This document shows positions 37,801 through 52,200 of a DNA stretch of 64,000 bases, in pieces. The position numbers were made by a program, and so were the translations under genes. This DNA comes from Parus major (taxonomy: Eukaryota > Chordata > Aves > Passeriformes > Paridae), in contig NC_031769.1 in the NCBI RefSeq assembly GCF_001522545.3, positions 72,241,756 to 72,305,755 of the forward strand. The letters run 5' to 3'. How positions within the stretch are numbered: position 1 is the stretch's first letter; each line of letters starts with the position of its first letter. A model generated the notes under the pieces. The model was given only the letters and a program-made list of their open reading frames with translations, was not told where the DNA came from and ran no database searches.

Positions 37801-40800
37801 CAATAAAGCCTAAGATTTCCCTGACAGGTGTCTTTGTTCATCCAGATGAGAATTTATAACCAACATCACACTTGCTTCCAGTTTGTGACAATGAGTTAAA
37901 TACAAATTTGTGAATTTTCTTAAAGCAGGAAAAATGGATTTTGAAAGCATACACCGAAGAAAGAACTTCTCTTTTGATTACCAATACAAGAAACTTCAGA
38001 AATATCAACTAAATTTACTCTGAAGTAAAAAAAGGGTTGTGTCATCACTGGATGGATTTCCTTATTCTACTCATAGAAATCAAAGCTGTCTAAAATCAAA
38101 ATTCCAAATAGAAAGCAAAGCTCAAAATAAATCTGTTGAATGGGAATTTTACTCATTTGTCAACTATGCAAGTTTATCCTCTCAATTAACAGTTGTGCTT
38201 ATAAGCCAAAGAGAAATTAATGAATTTTCAGGTGATTTGCTAACACTTTTGACAATCAGTTCACCCTCTTTATCAACATGCTAAAATAGAAAGACAAACT
38301 ACCAAGTAACAAAAAACAAAGAAACAAAACCCCAAACACTTTCTGCCTTTGAAATCTTCCCTCTCTCTTCTGCCCCTGTTGTCAGTAACATCATCATCCT
38401 GACTATTTTTTAGTGGCAGGAAAGGTACCCGTACCTAGGATAAATTTCTTCTTTACTTCTGTGTTCCACTTGCAGAAAAGACAACAAATATATTACAAAG
38501 TATGCAATGATCAATGTAAATTATTACTATAAGTAACATCAAATGTTAACATAAGGATTTAAATAAATGGGTCTACGACTGGAAACAAATTATGAGGGAA
38601 TCTGTCTACATCTACAGTACAAAAAGCACATGGTTGACAAAATAAATGTGTGTATAATTTTATATCTGTCTATTTATATAAAAACAGCCACATGTTCTGG
38701 CTGTCATTTAGATGTTTCTGTACTAAAAAATAATTGCATTCTTTGAATTGTCAACAAGAATAAAAATAATACTCCTTACAACAAAATTCCAAACTATGAT
38801 GCATTTCCTTTCCAAGATAACTTTTTTCCCTCTTTTTCTATTCACAAAAAATCTTGTCCCTAAGAAAAGAAAACTATGATTTTATAACATATTTGCATTC
38901 AAATTTCACTGTGCTGTGACCGGACAGAAAATTTTATTCCTTGGTAAGGCATCACAGGCTTTCATGAGGCAGACTTATTACAGTGGGAAACCTGATTCTT
39001 TTAAGTACTGGTGTGCATTTTGTAAATGAATTGAATATATAATTTCAGATAGGGGAAGGTTCTGGCCAGTTGGAGAACACATTACTTCATGACAACAATC
39101 AGTTTTTAAGGTTTTCATATTTATTTCATGAAAGGGGACAGTAGCCTTTTACTTACAAAATCTGCCACACAAGAAATTGTCATTTCAAAGGCTGCTTCTG
39201 CTCTTGGATAGCATTTTTCTTCTCTCCTATTTCTATAATAAAAATTTTAAAAACTAGTAATATAGTAGTCTATGTCCTTGAATCGTACTCATTAGCTTGA
39301 TGTACATTAACTATACAACTTGTGTTTCATTCTGAGCTTCTTTTTGGAACAGTTTGTCTTCCTCCCTCATTGCTTCAAATCAGCTGAAAAAAAATTAATT
39401 ATAAATTAATATTCTGTCCATATCTAAAGTCTGAAAAGGTCAGATGTTGCACAAAAAAAAGTATTATAAACATTTCAGGAAACAATGATCCAAGGTAGCA
39501 CTTCAAAAAATAACTGAAGAAATACAAAATAAAACCCCAAAGCACAAAAATAAATGTAATTTTGTTGTGCATCATCAAGAGTTCCTAGGACTTCCAGTGC
39601 AGAAAAATTCAGGTAATTCCAAATTTGTTAAGGTAAGCTTTGGGATGAGCTTGATACACCCACTCAACTCTCTACTCAGTGTTAACTTTCACAGAGAACT
39701 GTATAAAAGAAAACTATGACCTTTAGGATTGTTTATGAAGAATCAATATTTTTGAGGTTTTTAAGTGTCTGAATGCTTTGGGATTCTGTGGGGATGGTTA
39801 CACATTTATTTCAAGACACACGAAAATATTTCTATTTTTCCATTTGATACAGTTTTCACTGTTCTTCAGTTTCTTGCAGGTCCCTGTGTGGTAGGTGTCA
39901 AAACTGGTTGTGACTGAAGATGAAGTCATGTTCATTCATGGAGTCCACTGGTTTTCACAAGGGGCAGCTGACTATATTGAAAAGTGTCTTAGAGATCATG
40001 GGAAGCACAATTTCTAGCTGAAGCCTGCCAGTGGAGGTAGCATTTCCCTACTTTGTCTGCACAAGCACACAAAATACATAAAATGCTCCCAGTGCTTAAA
40101 TTTAGCATTTGCAAATATATCATGTTCAATTTTGATGTAATTGCCAGCAATAGGAGGAATAGCAATTCCACTGATTATTTTGTCTGTCCAGTTGCTGGTG
40201 TCTCTTTCCCACAAGACAGTTATGATCCTCTATTGAAGTGCTACTGATCAGTTCAAATAATACAGACAGGAAACACTGTTCAGTATGCCAGGGAAAACTG
40301 CTCCATTCATCTATATAGTCCTTCCTGTCTAGCAAACTAAATAGCATTTCTGCCACCCTTTCCCCTGGAACTTACAGTGAGAGAAGATGCAGGTTGCTGC
40401 CTAACCAATGATGGATTGACTCATACACTTTCTACTCCTTCACAGCAACAGCATGGATTAAGCATAAATAGAGGACATGGAATTTCTCCCTAATGCTGAT
40501 CTGCTCTGGAGTTGCAACACTGCCTTTACAGTCAGCATGCTCACTGCCTTCTGTGCCTGGGTTTGGGGCAGGGAGCTTGTTCAGAGTACAGCTAGAGTAC
40601 TGCTCATTCTTGAGATCAACTCCTTCTAATGGACTGCTGTTCACTGGCAGCTAGAAATTTTCAGCCTCTTGCTAATGTACAGAACATAAAAAAAAATTTA
40701 AAAAAATCACCAAACAATCAGCACTCTTAGTAAAAATCTTAGTTAAATCACAGTATTCACAGTACTTGTCCTAAGATAGCTGAGCTGAGCCCAAATAGAC

Positions 40801-43800
40801 TTTCCGCTCACTTCTAATATCAAACCATATTTTCAGGAGCAGCTATCAAATAATTTGTGCATTTTTACAGGTTATCAAGCACAGGAAGGAGTTAAAAAAG
40901 CAGTTTCTTTAGACAGACTTTTTCACTGTTGGAAAGTTCTGTTTCTCTGCCCATGGGTCTGCATTTTCTCCCGTTTGGTCTTGTTTGAAAATTTTTGAAG
41001 ATGAAAATAAACACCTATTAGAAAGACTGATTTTGCTTTATTACACTCAGGAAGAAAGTCTTCACAATCTTAAAATTTTGAGATTTCAGGGTTTCAGTAG
41101 GAAATGACAAGCACATAGAAAACACTTCAACTGGCAGGCTTGTACAGTATACAGAATCATTGAAAAAGTGGACAGCTTTGAGAGGAAATGTAACAGCTTC
41201 ATCTCCTTATTGGTGATACAGCACTTATCGAGGTGTATCTTGGGTGGCAAATCTCACTAGAATACCATCTCCCAGCTGCAAAATTAAGCCCCTGAAGTTT
41301 CAGGAAGGCACCAACAGAGGTCTATTGAAGCTGTGTTTCAGCCATTTGCCTGTTAGGCTTTTCAAACCAAAGGGCGTAGGTACTCACTAGAAGTCAAAAG
41401 GCAATAAGCCAGTAGGGTCATGCAGCTGATCCAAATGAGCAATGATGGGTCATTTCTACAGAATCTGCAGCAGAAGGAAAAAAAGGTCAGCAGTTTTAGA
41501 TGTTCTGTTGTATGAGCTGTGTTGATAAGATTTTTATTTCTGCACAAGCTTGACTTTGAGAATGTGTAAATAGCAAAGGAAGACATTTCAGATGTGGGCT
41601 TCCTGACTGATCTGTAGCTGTCTGATATGGATTACCTCTAGAGAGTCGAAGCAAATAGCAGCTGGTAGGGTGCCTGTTGTTTCAGAGCCACCTCTTCTCA
41701 GAGTCAGGAATGGCTGATTTCTACAAAAAGTCAATATTTCAATAATCTGTGTTGAAAAGGTGGACTAGCAGTGGCCCTTCACTTCAGCTGCTGATAGTAA
41801 ATTCCACAGATTCTTTAGAGAAGAATATATCTCTGGAGCAGGGTAACGCCTAAATCCGGATCTACCATAAAAACTTGATAACTTGCTTATCACATATCTT
41901 TTCATTATGACTGCAGTCTGAGAGCATGGGAAGTCCTTAGAATGTTTTTGTCCATTGTTTCATGTAAAAAATGAAAAAAAAAACAAAAAAAAATCTCTTC
42001 CAGCAGTAGAATCTCAATCTCCCTTGAACCAAGATCTCCAGTGTCATTTAGAATGGATAGATAGGAACTAAAAGTAGGTGACATATGTTCACATGGCTGA
42101 AGTATTGGCCTGTATAAACCAGCCAGCATGTAAGTCTCCTCTGTGCCAGAGCAATTCTTCAGTACAGTGTATCTATAAACTTTTGCTTGATCCAGAGATG
42201 CTCAGAGTCAATGACAAGCTTGCACTGGTTTAGTTGCCACAGTTGAAAGAGTCTGCCATATCATTGGGAGCAGAGGTAAGTCATTTTGGCTGTGATCAGT
42301 GAAGAAAAACAAGATCTTACTACACAAATATTATAAGAGCTTATGGGGTTGGGTGTTTTTCACTTTTTGGTAGTTGTGATTTCAATAACAGCTGCAATTA
42401 AAAAATAGAGAATAACTATTTAGACTTTATTTACCTAAAACATCCACTTATGTCTATACGGAATAAACCAAAGGTCATACACCTTTTTCCGAATTTGATA
42501 TTATAAAACTAACATGTCTGGAAACTGTCCAAATCATTTAACAAGTGATTGGTGAAAAAAATATGTAAAATGAAATGTCACTTACTTGTAGTCCTTTGGA
42601 ACCTTGTTTATCTGGTGAAATGTTAAGGTAGATGAACCTTGCCCCCAGAATATCTCTAGGTTTCTTTTAAATGGTCTTTCTAAATAGAAGACTGAAATGA
42701 GATTTTAGGTAAAATGAAAGTAACAACCTTTGATGCTCAGATTTATGACACAATTTAAGAGATTGTAAATCCTTGGGAATCTTAAGGTACTATAAATAAT
42801 ACATATATTACAATACAGCAACTTGATTCCCACAGTGGCCTCAACTCACATAGACAGTCTTTAGATATTTATAAAATAATGAGTCAGTACATTTGCAGCT
42901 TGAACAACAGAAGCCAGAACTCTTCTCACTTCCTCATATTCTTTGTCCATGTTTACAGTGAGTACATGTAGGCTCAGAAAAACTTACAATACTACTATAC
43001 TCTAGGGAGTTACCCCTAATAAAATATTCAATTTGTATTTTTTTATCACTCTGCTTATGCTTATTTTTAACACTTGATCAGTCATTCTAAAGAGCAGGAG
43101 AAAGCCTCTTATTTAGGGCAAAAATTTCACAGTGGAACTGGTCAAATTAAAAAATGCAGTACACTCAGCATTTAAATTAACATGACTATAAAAGAGCTTT
43201 AGTCCTTAAAGTTTTAAGTTTTAGTCCTTAATGACCATGGCAATTACAAGTGGAAAAAACCTGTAATACCTCTACTAATAAAGATAACCAAAACAAAATG
43301 AATACTGTTGGGGAGCCACTTGCAACCACTGCAACAATAAAGTTTCTTCAAAAGAGCAAACATGAAAATAAATTTCCAGCTATTCCAATACATCTTTGGC
43401 TCCCTAACTCAAAAAAATCACACAGTTGCCACCATCAGGGTTGAACTGCAGCCTGCTATAAGAGTACCCAAGGCAGAAATTCTACATATTATTCTGAAAA
43501 TGTGCTGATACACTGTAACTATTTTGAGATCAGGTACATGCCAAGAGACTGGAAAAATAAATTTTTGACCTAAAATGCGCACAGTAAAGCCAGAGATAAA
43601 TAAGTAAAACAATGAAAAATAACACTTTGTCAAGGCAGGAGAAAATTTAACTATTTCTAACAGTAGAAAATAGCTTTATTTCAACTGAATTTAGTTTGGA
43701 TTAGACAGATTATTGAAATTAATAAGGTTGTGAAAATACAGCTTCTTCAGCATTGTAAAAATATGAGTTTTCACACACTGTTCTCAGAAATTAACAAAGC

Positions 43801-44150
43801 TAAAGCCTGAATTAAAAAAATGTTTTAGCAAGCTGTTAGCTTTCTGTACTACTTACAAACTGTGCAAGCTTTAAGTAACAGCATATGTTCTGATAACTAC
43901 AAGATATTGGAAATCTATATTTAAAATTAATATTTTCAGAAATACAAAACTTTCCATGGTTTGGACACTTTTTAACTGTATAGTGACAAATATTATTAAT
44001 TTCTGGGCATACTCATTGTAGTGGTTAAGTTCATGTTAAAACTGTTTAGAACTTGATATTTTACAAACTTGAAGGAAAACTCCACCTAAGACAATGTTAA
44101 CCTGACCCAAATTGGCATGACTGTAGAGAGTCAAAGGAATTGACTTATAG
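34807..44150. other. Unique noncoding DNA, about 9 kb
   Basis: No identifiable gene or mobile element. 35645-35850 is complex sequence with homeodomain-like TTAATTA and CTAATTGC words and is a candidate conserved element (see findings). 37080-37400 and 40380-40640 are modestly richer in G and C without a recognisable open frame or repeat. A-rich runs occur near 38310-38335 and 41968-41993. Confidence 0.45.
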
Positions 44151-44191
44151 TAGTCAAAGTAATATTCAAAGTAATAGTCAAAGTAATATTC
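44151..44191. repeat. 12-bp tandem repeat, about 3.5 copies
   Basis: Alternating units of TAGTCAAAGTAA and TATTCAAAGTAA form a short minisatellite. A related gtcaaaggaattgac word lies just upstream (about 44129), suggesting local slippage. Confidence 0.85.
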
Positions 44192-47100
44192 AGCTTAGTG
44201 TAACAGTTTTTTCCTCTAGGCACAAAATCAGCTAAACCTGTGTTTCATTCACAGACTATGTTATAAGTTATCATTAAGAAAATGGTAAAATGGAGAAAAA
44301 TGGAGAAATTGAGAAAATAATTTTAAAAAGATACCTAAGTTTCTTACTGTGCTTATAATTAAAGCTTTTATTTTTTTTGGAATTCACACAAGTAATGTTA
44401 TTGTATATCAAAATCAACATAGATACTTCATGTTAGATTTACAGTGTCATGGTCCAAAACTGCATAAACAGACATTTAGACTGTATTTTGTAGAGTAATA
44501 TTATATACTATTAATTATATTCTATACCAAGTCACCATGACATAAGTATGAAAGACATTTAAAATTAAGTTACTAAGCTGAAGATGAGAGACCATTTCTT
44601 TCAAGTATGGAAATTTATGATAGATGTCCTTTGTCCTTTTAAATGGTTTAATTCTCTCCAATGTGTAGAAGGAATCACAATATCTATCTTTGAGAAGGTG
44701 AAATCCGAGGATAGCTGCTATTAACAGACAGAAGGAAGCAAAAAATATCCCTGATGATATAAAATTAACATTTTACTGCAAAGTTTCTAGAGAAAGCAAG
44801 TAGAATTATTGATGCCAGTAGCTAACAATGAAAGTAGGGTACAGAATATTAACAAGCTTGAAATTCTTACTTGAGATGTGCTCTCCTACACACAACTAGT
44901 AAAATTGTAACAAATCAATCTTAGATGATACAAAATTTAAGAAAAAAGAGACACATTCCAATTCATTAGAAATATAAAGTTTCAGAATATTGTGTATTAA
45001 ACTAATATCTAGATTAACCAGGTATTTCTATTTACTATTCTATTTTTAATGAAGTAGAATCAGTAAAATTCATTGTTTGACTATTGCACAATATGCTATT
45101 TCTGTCTTGGAGTTATTTACAGCAGGAAAAGACTTATCCTGCCTTTTCTTTCCCATCATATACAGTAGAAAAAACCTGCTTTTAGGTGTTAGGAGATATT
45201 TTAAAATTGCCTTCAACTCTAATTTTTGTTGACTTACGTTCCAAGCACGTAATTACACGTTTGTTGTTCAAATCTCACAGTAATCTTTAAAACTGGTGTA
45301 TACAAGAAAACTGTTATTTGAATGAGAAATTATCTTTTACAGGAATTAGTTCAGTGGAATAAAATTTTCTTGTTAAATACTGATGCAGACCACTTGTAGC
45401 AATACTTTTACCTGTTCTAGTCCAGAGGCTGTGCCATAAAGCTTACTCTCCTCTTGATCACCTGCATGCCTCAGAATGGTTTAAAATTGCTACAAAATAC
45501 CTGAGCTCTGCCTCAGTTCTGGACAAAAATTAATCAAGCAGCTGTAGAGGCAGCATTAAGAACAGAACAATGCCTTCAAGTGCAACTTGATTCAATAACT
45601 ATTAAGCTGCATACAGATAAAAAATATTTGTTAGTGATTATCCTGTTGTACTAATTTGGAAATGTCAGTCATATGAATGATCTTTTCAGGCTTTACCTGC
45701 ACTTTCATTAGAATTTAGGAGATTATTTGGCTCACCTGTGCATTATCATTCCCAGTAAACCTTTTGCATGTGCTCCAGCTCTCAAAAATTGGAAAGTTTT
45801 TGGTGTTTGAATGATAAAGCTAATCTTAAAAAGCCATCTGAATAATCAACTAATGAAGAATTTCTGAGCTTGATAACAAGTGTGGGAAGATAACAGAAGA
45901 GCCCACCTCTGCATTTTCTTGATAGCTAGAAATGGAAAACCAAGTGTGGTGAAAAGATATGATATGAGAGGAAGATCTGTCAGAAATGTGAAATTTTAAT
46001 CCATACAAGTACCAGTGAAACTTGCACACTCTGAAGATAATGGTTATGCTGCCATTCAATTCTGCATAGAGGCTTTCTGCTTTGCTTAGTGTCCTTGAAG
46101 CAAAGGTAATTGGTTTTTTACTCTCCTGTGAGCATAATGTGGTATATGATTGCTCTCACCCCACAGGGAGAACACATCACACACTAATTGTATTGGCAAA
46201 TCAGAATCAAATTGTGCTAATACATTCAAGGCTACTAACAGGGTTCATCTATTTAAAAAGCTCTGTAGGTCTTATCTGTCCAAATACGGAATTTTCCTTG
46301 ACCTGGAATATCACATCAATAATTAAAATATAATAGTTGGATGATAAATGAAGTTTATACAGTGTTTCAGTAATCTCATAAAAAAAGGACATACATTTTC
46401 AGAACCTATTACAAACTTTTTGATGGGGACAATTTCAGTTTCACTGCAGTATCTTGCAAGCTCTGTTTCATGGCAGTCTATTTTATTAGTGATTACATTA
46501 TTTCTGAAAATAATGTCATTTAAGTTATTGTATAACTTGATTTTTCATTGGTAATATTGCAACTGGTAGATCTTTATTGGTTTGTTTATAGATTATTATT
46601 AATAATTATTTTGTTATCCCACTCTTATTGTGTCTTTAACATATTACAGCGGAGTGAGGGAAAAGAGAAAATAATTACATATTCTCCTTGACCTTCATAA
46701 TGTAAAAGTAGTAGCTTTTGTTTATTCCCTGACTTGAATAAATGAAAGTATCTTATGCATTTATTTATATTTAAACCATTGTTCTGGCTTTATTGTGGAT
46801 GAGATAAAGAGAGATCTCATCTGTAAAGCTATCTCTGTTCAGAAATTCAAGCTGTAAAAAGACAGGTGTAATAAAGAATAGGATGAGTGCAGCATTGCTG
46901 TGGTTCATAAGACAAACACCCAGTTTAGGTTAAAGGTAGAACATAGGTATATTCTACTGCACAGTGAGAATAGAGGAACTTCACCTCAGCACGATAAAAG
47001 AGATTCTGGAAGTTACTCAGATGCAAGTGAAAAATCCCATACAATATTTCAAATTTAACCTTTTAAGTTTGCTTTTATCACAAGCATGGGATAACAGACA

Positions 47101-49193
47101 CATCTTATAACTTATGAACAACTTGATTCTGAAAAATTCTCAACAGAGCTCCAGGAACATGTTTTTCAGATTCTGATCTGACTATCCTGACTGAGAAACT
47201 GCATTGCTCAGAAACACTTAAATTCAAGATCTAAGAATTATATAAACTTTCTCCATTACGGCAAAACATAAGTGAAATGTGTGTGCACTTCTGAATGCGC
47301 TTTTATTTGGGTTACTGGTACTAATCATATAGCTGCATCTCCCCTCAGGCATAATTGGAAGGTTTTTTCCAGTCAGAAGAGAGAATTTTTCTGTGTACTC
47401 ACACTTAAATTATATATACTGAAATAAAAAAGAAAGAACCTGAATCTTCTACCACTGATATTCTGCCACAAGTAAACAACTACATTACAATGAATTCAAC
47501 TCGCTGTCATTTTGGTTTTGTAGCACTTCATGTATATTTTATTAATTCATCTATCTGCACATGCAGTAGATAGTAGAATTTTAATTTTGGCCTATGTTAC
47601 TTCCAGGTAGTGAATATAATGTAGATTAATTCTTCCCTGTTGCTTGACCAAAAGTTAAATAACATAATTTTTTTCTAATTTCATGATCTTATCTTGTGCT
47701 TATTGAAGCTCTTTGGGGAACATAAATCACTAAGGAGCAGCAAACAGATTATTTCCATGATGAGGACTATTCTTGTCACCTTTAGCAGTGCTTCTAAACA
47801 GTGAAAAAATTAATAGTAAAATAGATCACTGAAGCCATCTACTTGGACAGGGACACATAGCCTTTGATTATACTTTCTGAAGGATTCTGAGAAACTTTAA
47901 TCAAGTCAAAACACTTTCAAATCTAAATAAAATAAAATAATAATTTCTCTATTAAGCATCTCTGAGGGTTTCTTTTCTCTTGGGTCATGTAGATCAGTGC
48001 TGAAGTATCTGTTACTTATTTCAGTGCAAATGTACATCTGATAAAGGAACATTTGAAAGACAACTCCCTTTAATGAAAGACAGATACCTGCAACTACTGC
48101 ACTAGCTGACTAAAATATAGATGATGTACAAAAAAGATAATATCTCAACAGTAGTAATAGAATGTCAATTGTAAATCAAAATTGTTTTGAACCCTTGGCA
48201 GCAGTAAGCGAACAAAACCCATCTACCTCACTTTAAGAAAAAAGTCCCAAGCTTCCAAGTAGACCTCAAGGTTTACTACTACACAAAGATTTGTACACTT
48301 GACAAAATTTGCTGTGACCTTGTAAGTGGCCTCAGGTGTCATATCAAATTTGATGCGGAGAGAGAAGCAGTTGTCCCATACCAAAGAGGAAGTTGGGGGA
48401 TTTTACAAGGTTCAGATATCTGAAGTATCTCTATCTAAAAAGACAGCATGGTCTTCCAAGTATGACCTAGGCTAGCTTCTTAATCTGCTATCTCAGTAAA
48501 TGGCTGCAATGTGATGTACAGCCATCTTCTGTTTGAAAAATAAAGGTGATCAAGCTCTTGCACTTGGATTCTATTGGATTATATTTCCTTGAAATGCCTG
48601 TATTACACAAAACAAGTTAAATAACTCTTTAATCCTCAGTTTTTTTTGTTAAATATAGACTAAACAAGTTGGTTTAGATACATATACAACAGTAACCTGA
48701 AAGATAGATAAAGTCTTTGCAGGCACCACAAACAAAAAAACAACCCCCCCAAAAAACCCTCATACTGCAGTGCTGCATGGAAATATTAGGTAGACTTCAT
48801 AATAATGTTAACTAATATCCAGCAAACACCTTAGTGTCTGCAGACCAAGAATCTTCAATCTAATGAAAGTTCCCATCTTCTGAGGAATAAAGGAATTAAA
48901 GAAGTTAAACCAAAGTATCCAGCTACTTTATTGCACTTTGAAACATTTGGGAACACCATTACAGGATCCCACAAAGAATAGGCTGTGTTTTAATGTTTCT
49001 CCATCACCCAGTGTTTTCCCAGTTGCTAATTTGACACAGCTCATTTGCCACACGAACACAGGGAAAGAGAAGCACTGCCTCCCACCTTCACTGCAAGCAC
49101 TGGTCTAGTGATGCAAGTGTCAGCGCCTGTTAGGCATCCACACACTGATTCTGTCCTGACTGAATGCTAAAAGCAGAATCCTTGTCTTCTATC
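44192..49193. other. Unique noncoding DNA, about 5 kb
   Basis: No gene or known repeat is seen. The open frames near 45850-46554 are under 85 codons and do not resemble known proteins. An A/C-rich run at 48730-48760 is low complexity. Confidence 0.5.
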
Positions 49194-49214
49194 TTTTTTT
49201 TTTTTTTTTTTTTT
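49194..49214. repeat. Poly(T) tract, 21 bases
   Basis: This is an uninterrupted T21 run. It could be the complement of a retrocopy poly(A) tail, in which case the copy would lie to the right on the minus strand, but no gene body is recognisable in the adjoining sequence. Confidence 0.9.
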
Positions 49215-52200
49215 GCTAAGTAGGTGTTGCATCTCTCTTCTTGACTGCAGGTGTGCCAGCAAAGTTTCATTACAGAATATTTGGTTTCGTGTTTCTTTCC
49301 CAACTTGTCTTCCCTGTCTCTCTTGTTTGTATCACTCTCAGTGTGGTTAAAAAGTAACTTTAATGAACATGATTGATAATGTTTTAAAAGATCAGAAAGT
49401 TGCTTTCAACAGTGAGGTATTTTTCATATACAGTGATAAATAAAATCAACACAAACCTTTCCTTTCAGCTGCACAAAACTGGGAAAAATTCTGTCCTGCT
49501 GTATTAATGTCAAAAGCAATGCCTAAAGGAGTTATACAGTAGCATATTTGTTCTCTTCACACTTTTGCCTTAAAGTTCATAAGTACCAGTACAGCTCAAT
49601 AGTGTTAGGCTAGAAACATAAAATCTGAAAAGAATTTGGATTTTTATCATGACCTAAGAACTTTAGATGAAAGAAACTGTAGAGCATAACATTTATAGAA
49701 CAAATCTGGTCTGCAGTTACAATGTGGCCAAAAAACATAAATTTTTTTCTTATTCAGCTCAGTTGAAATTAAAGTATTGACAGAAACAATTTCTTGTCAG
49801 GAAAGTAGAAAAGTTAATAAGGGGTGATATTGAATCTCTTTTGCTGCTTTTTTTTTTCCCCCTCCTGGGTAATTCACATCTTACATTCTACAAAATGTAG
49901 TTGAAACTAAATAAATAAATTAAACTAACAGGAAATGCCAGATTTTTTCTTTCTTCTGCTAGCTTTTAGCTCTGTATACATAGAATAAAGCTAGAAGTCA
50001 GGCCGCTGTGCAATGTATTTTTTGGCCATAAATTTTAAGTGTGTTGCACAGCCTGAGGCAAACACAAAAGCATTAAGATGCATTTAGATTGAAAAAAAGA
50101 GTGGGATTTGTAAGGATGAGAAAGAAATAAATCATGATCTCCACATCGCTTTAAAGGGTGGTTATGACATTACTGGACTAAAGTCCCCTAAAGGTGCATC
50201 ACGGATAGATGACATTTGCTACAGTGCCATTCTTTGTCAGTCCAGGTGGTAACACCTTTTTTCTCTATACAGTCAAAAAAAACCCAAAACAAAACATGAC
50301 AAAAAATGTGCAAAAAAAGCAGTTTCTTACAAAAGAGAACATGGAAACCCTTGCTGCAGAAAACAGAACAACCTAGAAGGATGACGTGATAGGAATCTTT
50401 CCCGTTAGCACAAGCCGTCTGCCAACTTTGTTACAATTAATATACAAGGGATATCTAAAAGTCTTGTCATATTATACAACATGGAGATGTATTTGTACTG
50501 CCATACTTTAAAAGTGCAAAGTGTTATGTTTTTAACCGTCTGGCCAGTGCTGAGCTTTTGTAAACTAAATATCTAATAGTTAGTTACCTAAGTCAATACA
50601 AAGACAACCTAAAGGTAAATTTGGTTTTTCACTCACACAGCAGTGTCAGAAAAGTTATCTGGCCTAAGTAAATCTATTTCTATGTGTATTAGATTACCAG
50701 AATAAAATGTGCTTTACTAGAATTTATAAAGCTAATTTTTTTTCAACAAAAGAAATACCTGTGATCCTTTCTTTTATGGGTCAAAAAATGTATGAGTAAT
50801 ATCACCTTCATAACTAAAAGAGAAGGAGGATAAAAGGCAAGGAAGGGTAAAAAAAAGCCACAAAAAAGGAAATTTATTACAAATCTGTGGCTATTCTTAT
50901 TAGTGTCTACCCTTAATTTACTTGCCTCACTTTTAAAATAGCTAATACAGTATAGTTTATACAGGAAATATAGTATGGAAAACATGACATAAAGCATCCT
51001 TCACTTATCTAAAATGATAGAAATAATATTGACAGCTTTTTAACAGGCAAAGAAGTAGAATTTTACAAAGTAATACCTAGCTTAAAATCCTAAGTAATCT
51101 CTTCACTTGTCACTGTTAGTATTCTACTTGGAAATGTCTCATTGGACATAAGGTGATAAGAAAAAGAGCCATTTTTCAATTATTTTTCTGTTGGATTTAT
51201 AATATTTTCAACGAAAATACTGGAATCTGCATTTTAGCTAGAGCAGCCTATTTCCAGGAGTTGTATATTCAAGACATTTTTAAAAATTAAACAGTATTGA
51301 AAGACACAGTTTTACATTGCTGTAATTTTTTTGGGGAAAAATGCATGCCTCTACTCAGTTTGTCTTGTAGTTATGTACATATATAATAGCTGTTTCCTAG
51401 CCATTTCAGACAGGTCCAAGTGCATGTAAATTAACTCAGGACCATTTTACCAGTGAACCAAAGCCAATTTGAGTCAGCTGAAGTGCCCTTCACTGAAGGG
51501 AAAAAAAGACAGCATTACTCAGTTGTGGCAATACAAATAGAAAGGCTAGATAAAGAAGCATAGTTTCAAAGTGGAAATCACAAGAAAGATAAGGTGGTGT
51601 TGGGAAAGATTTCACCTGAAATTAGAAGATGTAGGAAAGAAATTCAGAATATTAAGAGTAGTGCAAGATGAGAATATTACCACTTATGAAAATAAAAGCT
51701 CTAGATAAATTCAAATTACAGAAAAGTGTAAGAGATTTTGTATCAAAAATATTTTTTTTACAAATAGTATTTTTTGCCATTCTTGAACTTAAAGTCACAA
51801 TTTCAATTAGCTGGTCCAAAAATAATTTTTACCTGCCAGCAAAAAAAAAAAAACAAACATTCAGTGTCTTTAGAGCTTTATTTTAGCCCTGAAAATTCCA
51901 ATAGAAGTATTCCTCCATAAAGGAAGAATCCTGAGGAGTTTGGGCTACAATTCCTTAGTTGTTTATCTTCTGTGAAGTCGAACAGAGAACTAATCTTTCA
52001 GGAAAATACTTCTATTCAGGAGTTGTGAAATATTTTGTTTCAAAATAAATTAGATGCATAATAATAATGAGCATATGAACTTCTTATGGTTTTCCAAAGA
52101 AAAAAGTCAGTGAAACCACCTACTATGGATGTTCATAAATTTTTTGGAAAATTTGGTTCATAATCCAAAAGATTATTTTGGCAAAGATTACAGTATCACA

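Noticed and set aside
49194..49260. T21 followed by ...ctgcag as a splice acceptor
   Set aside because: There are about 35 bases between the T run and the AG, no downstream open frame, and no matching donor.
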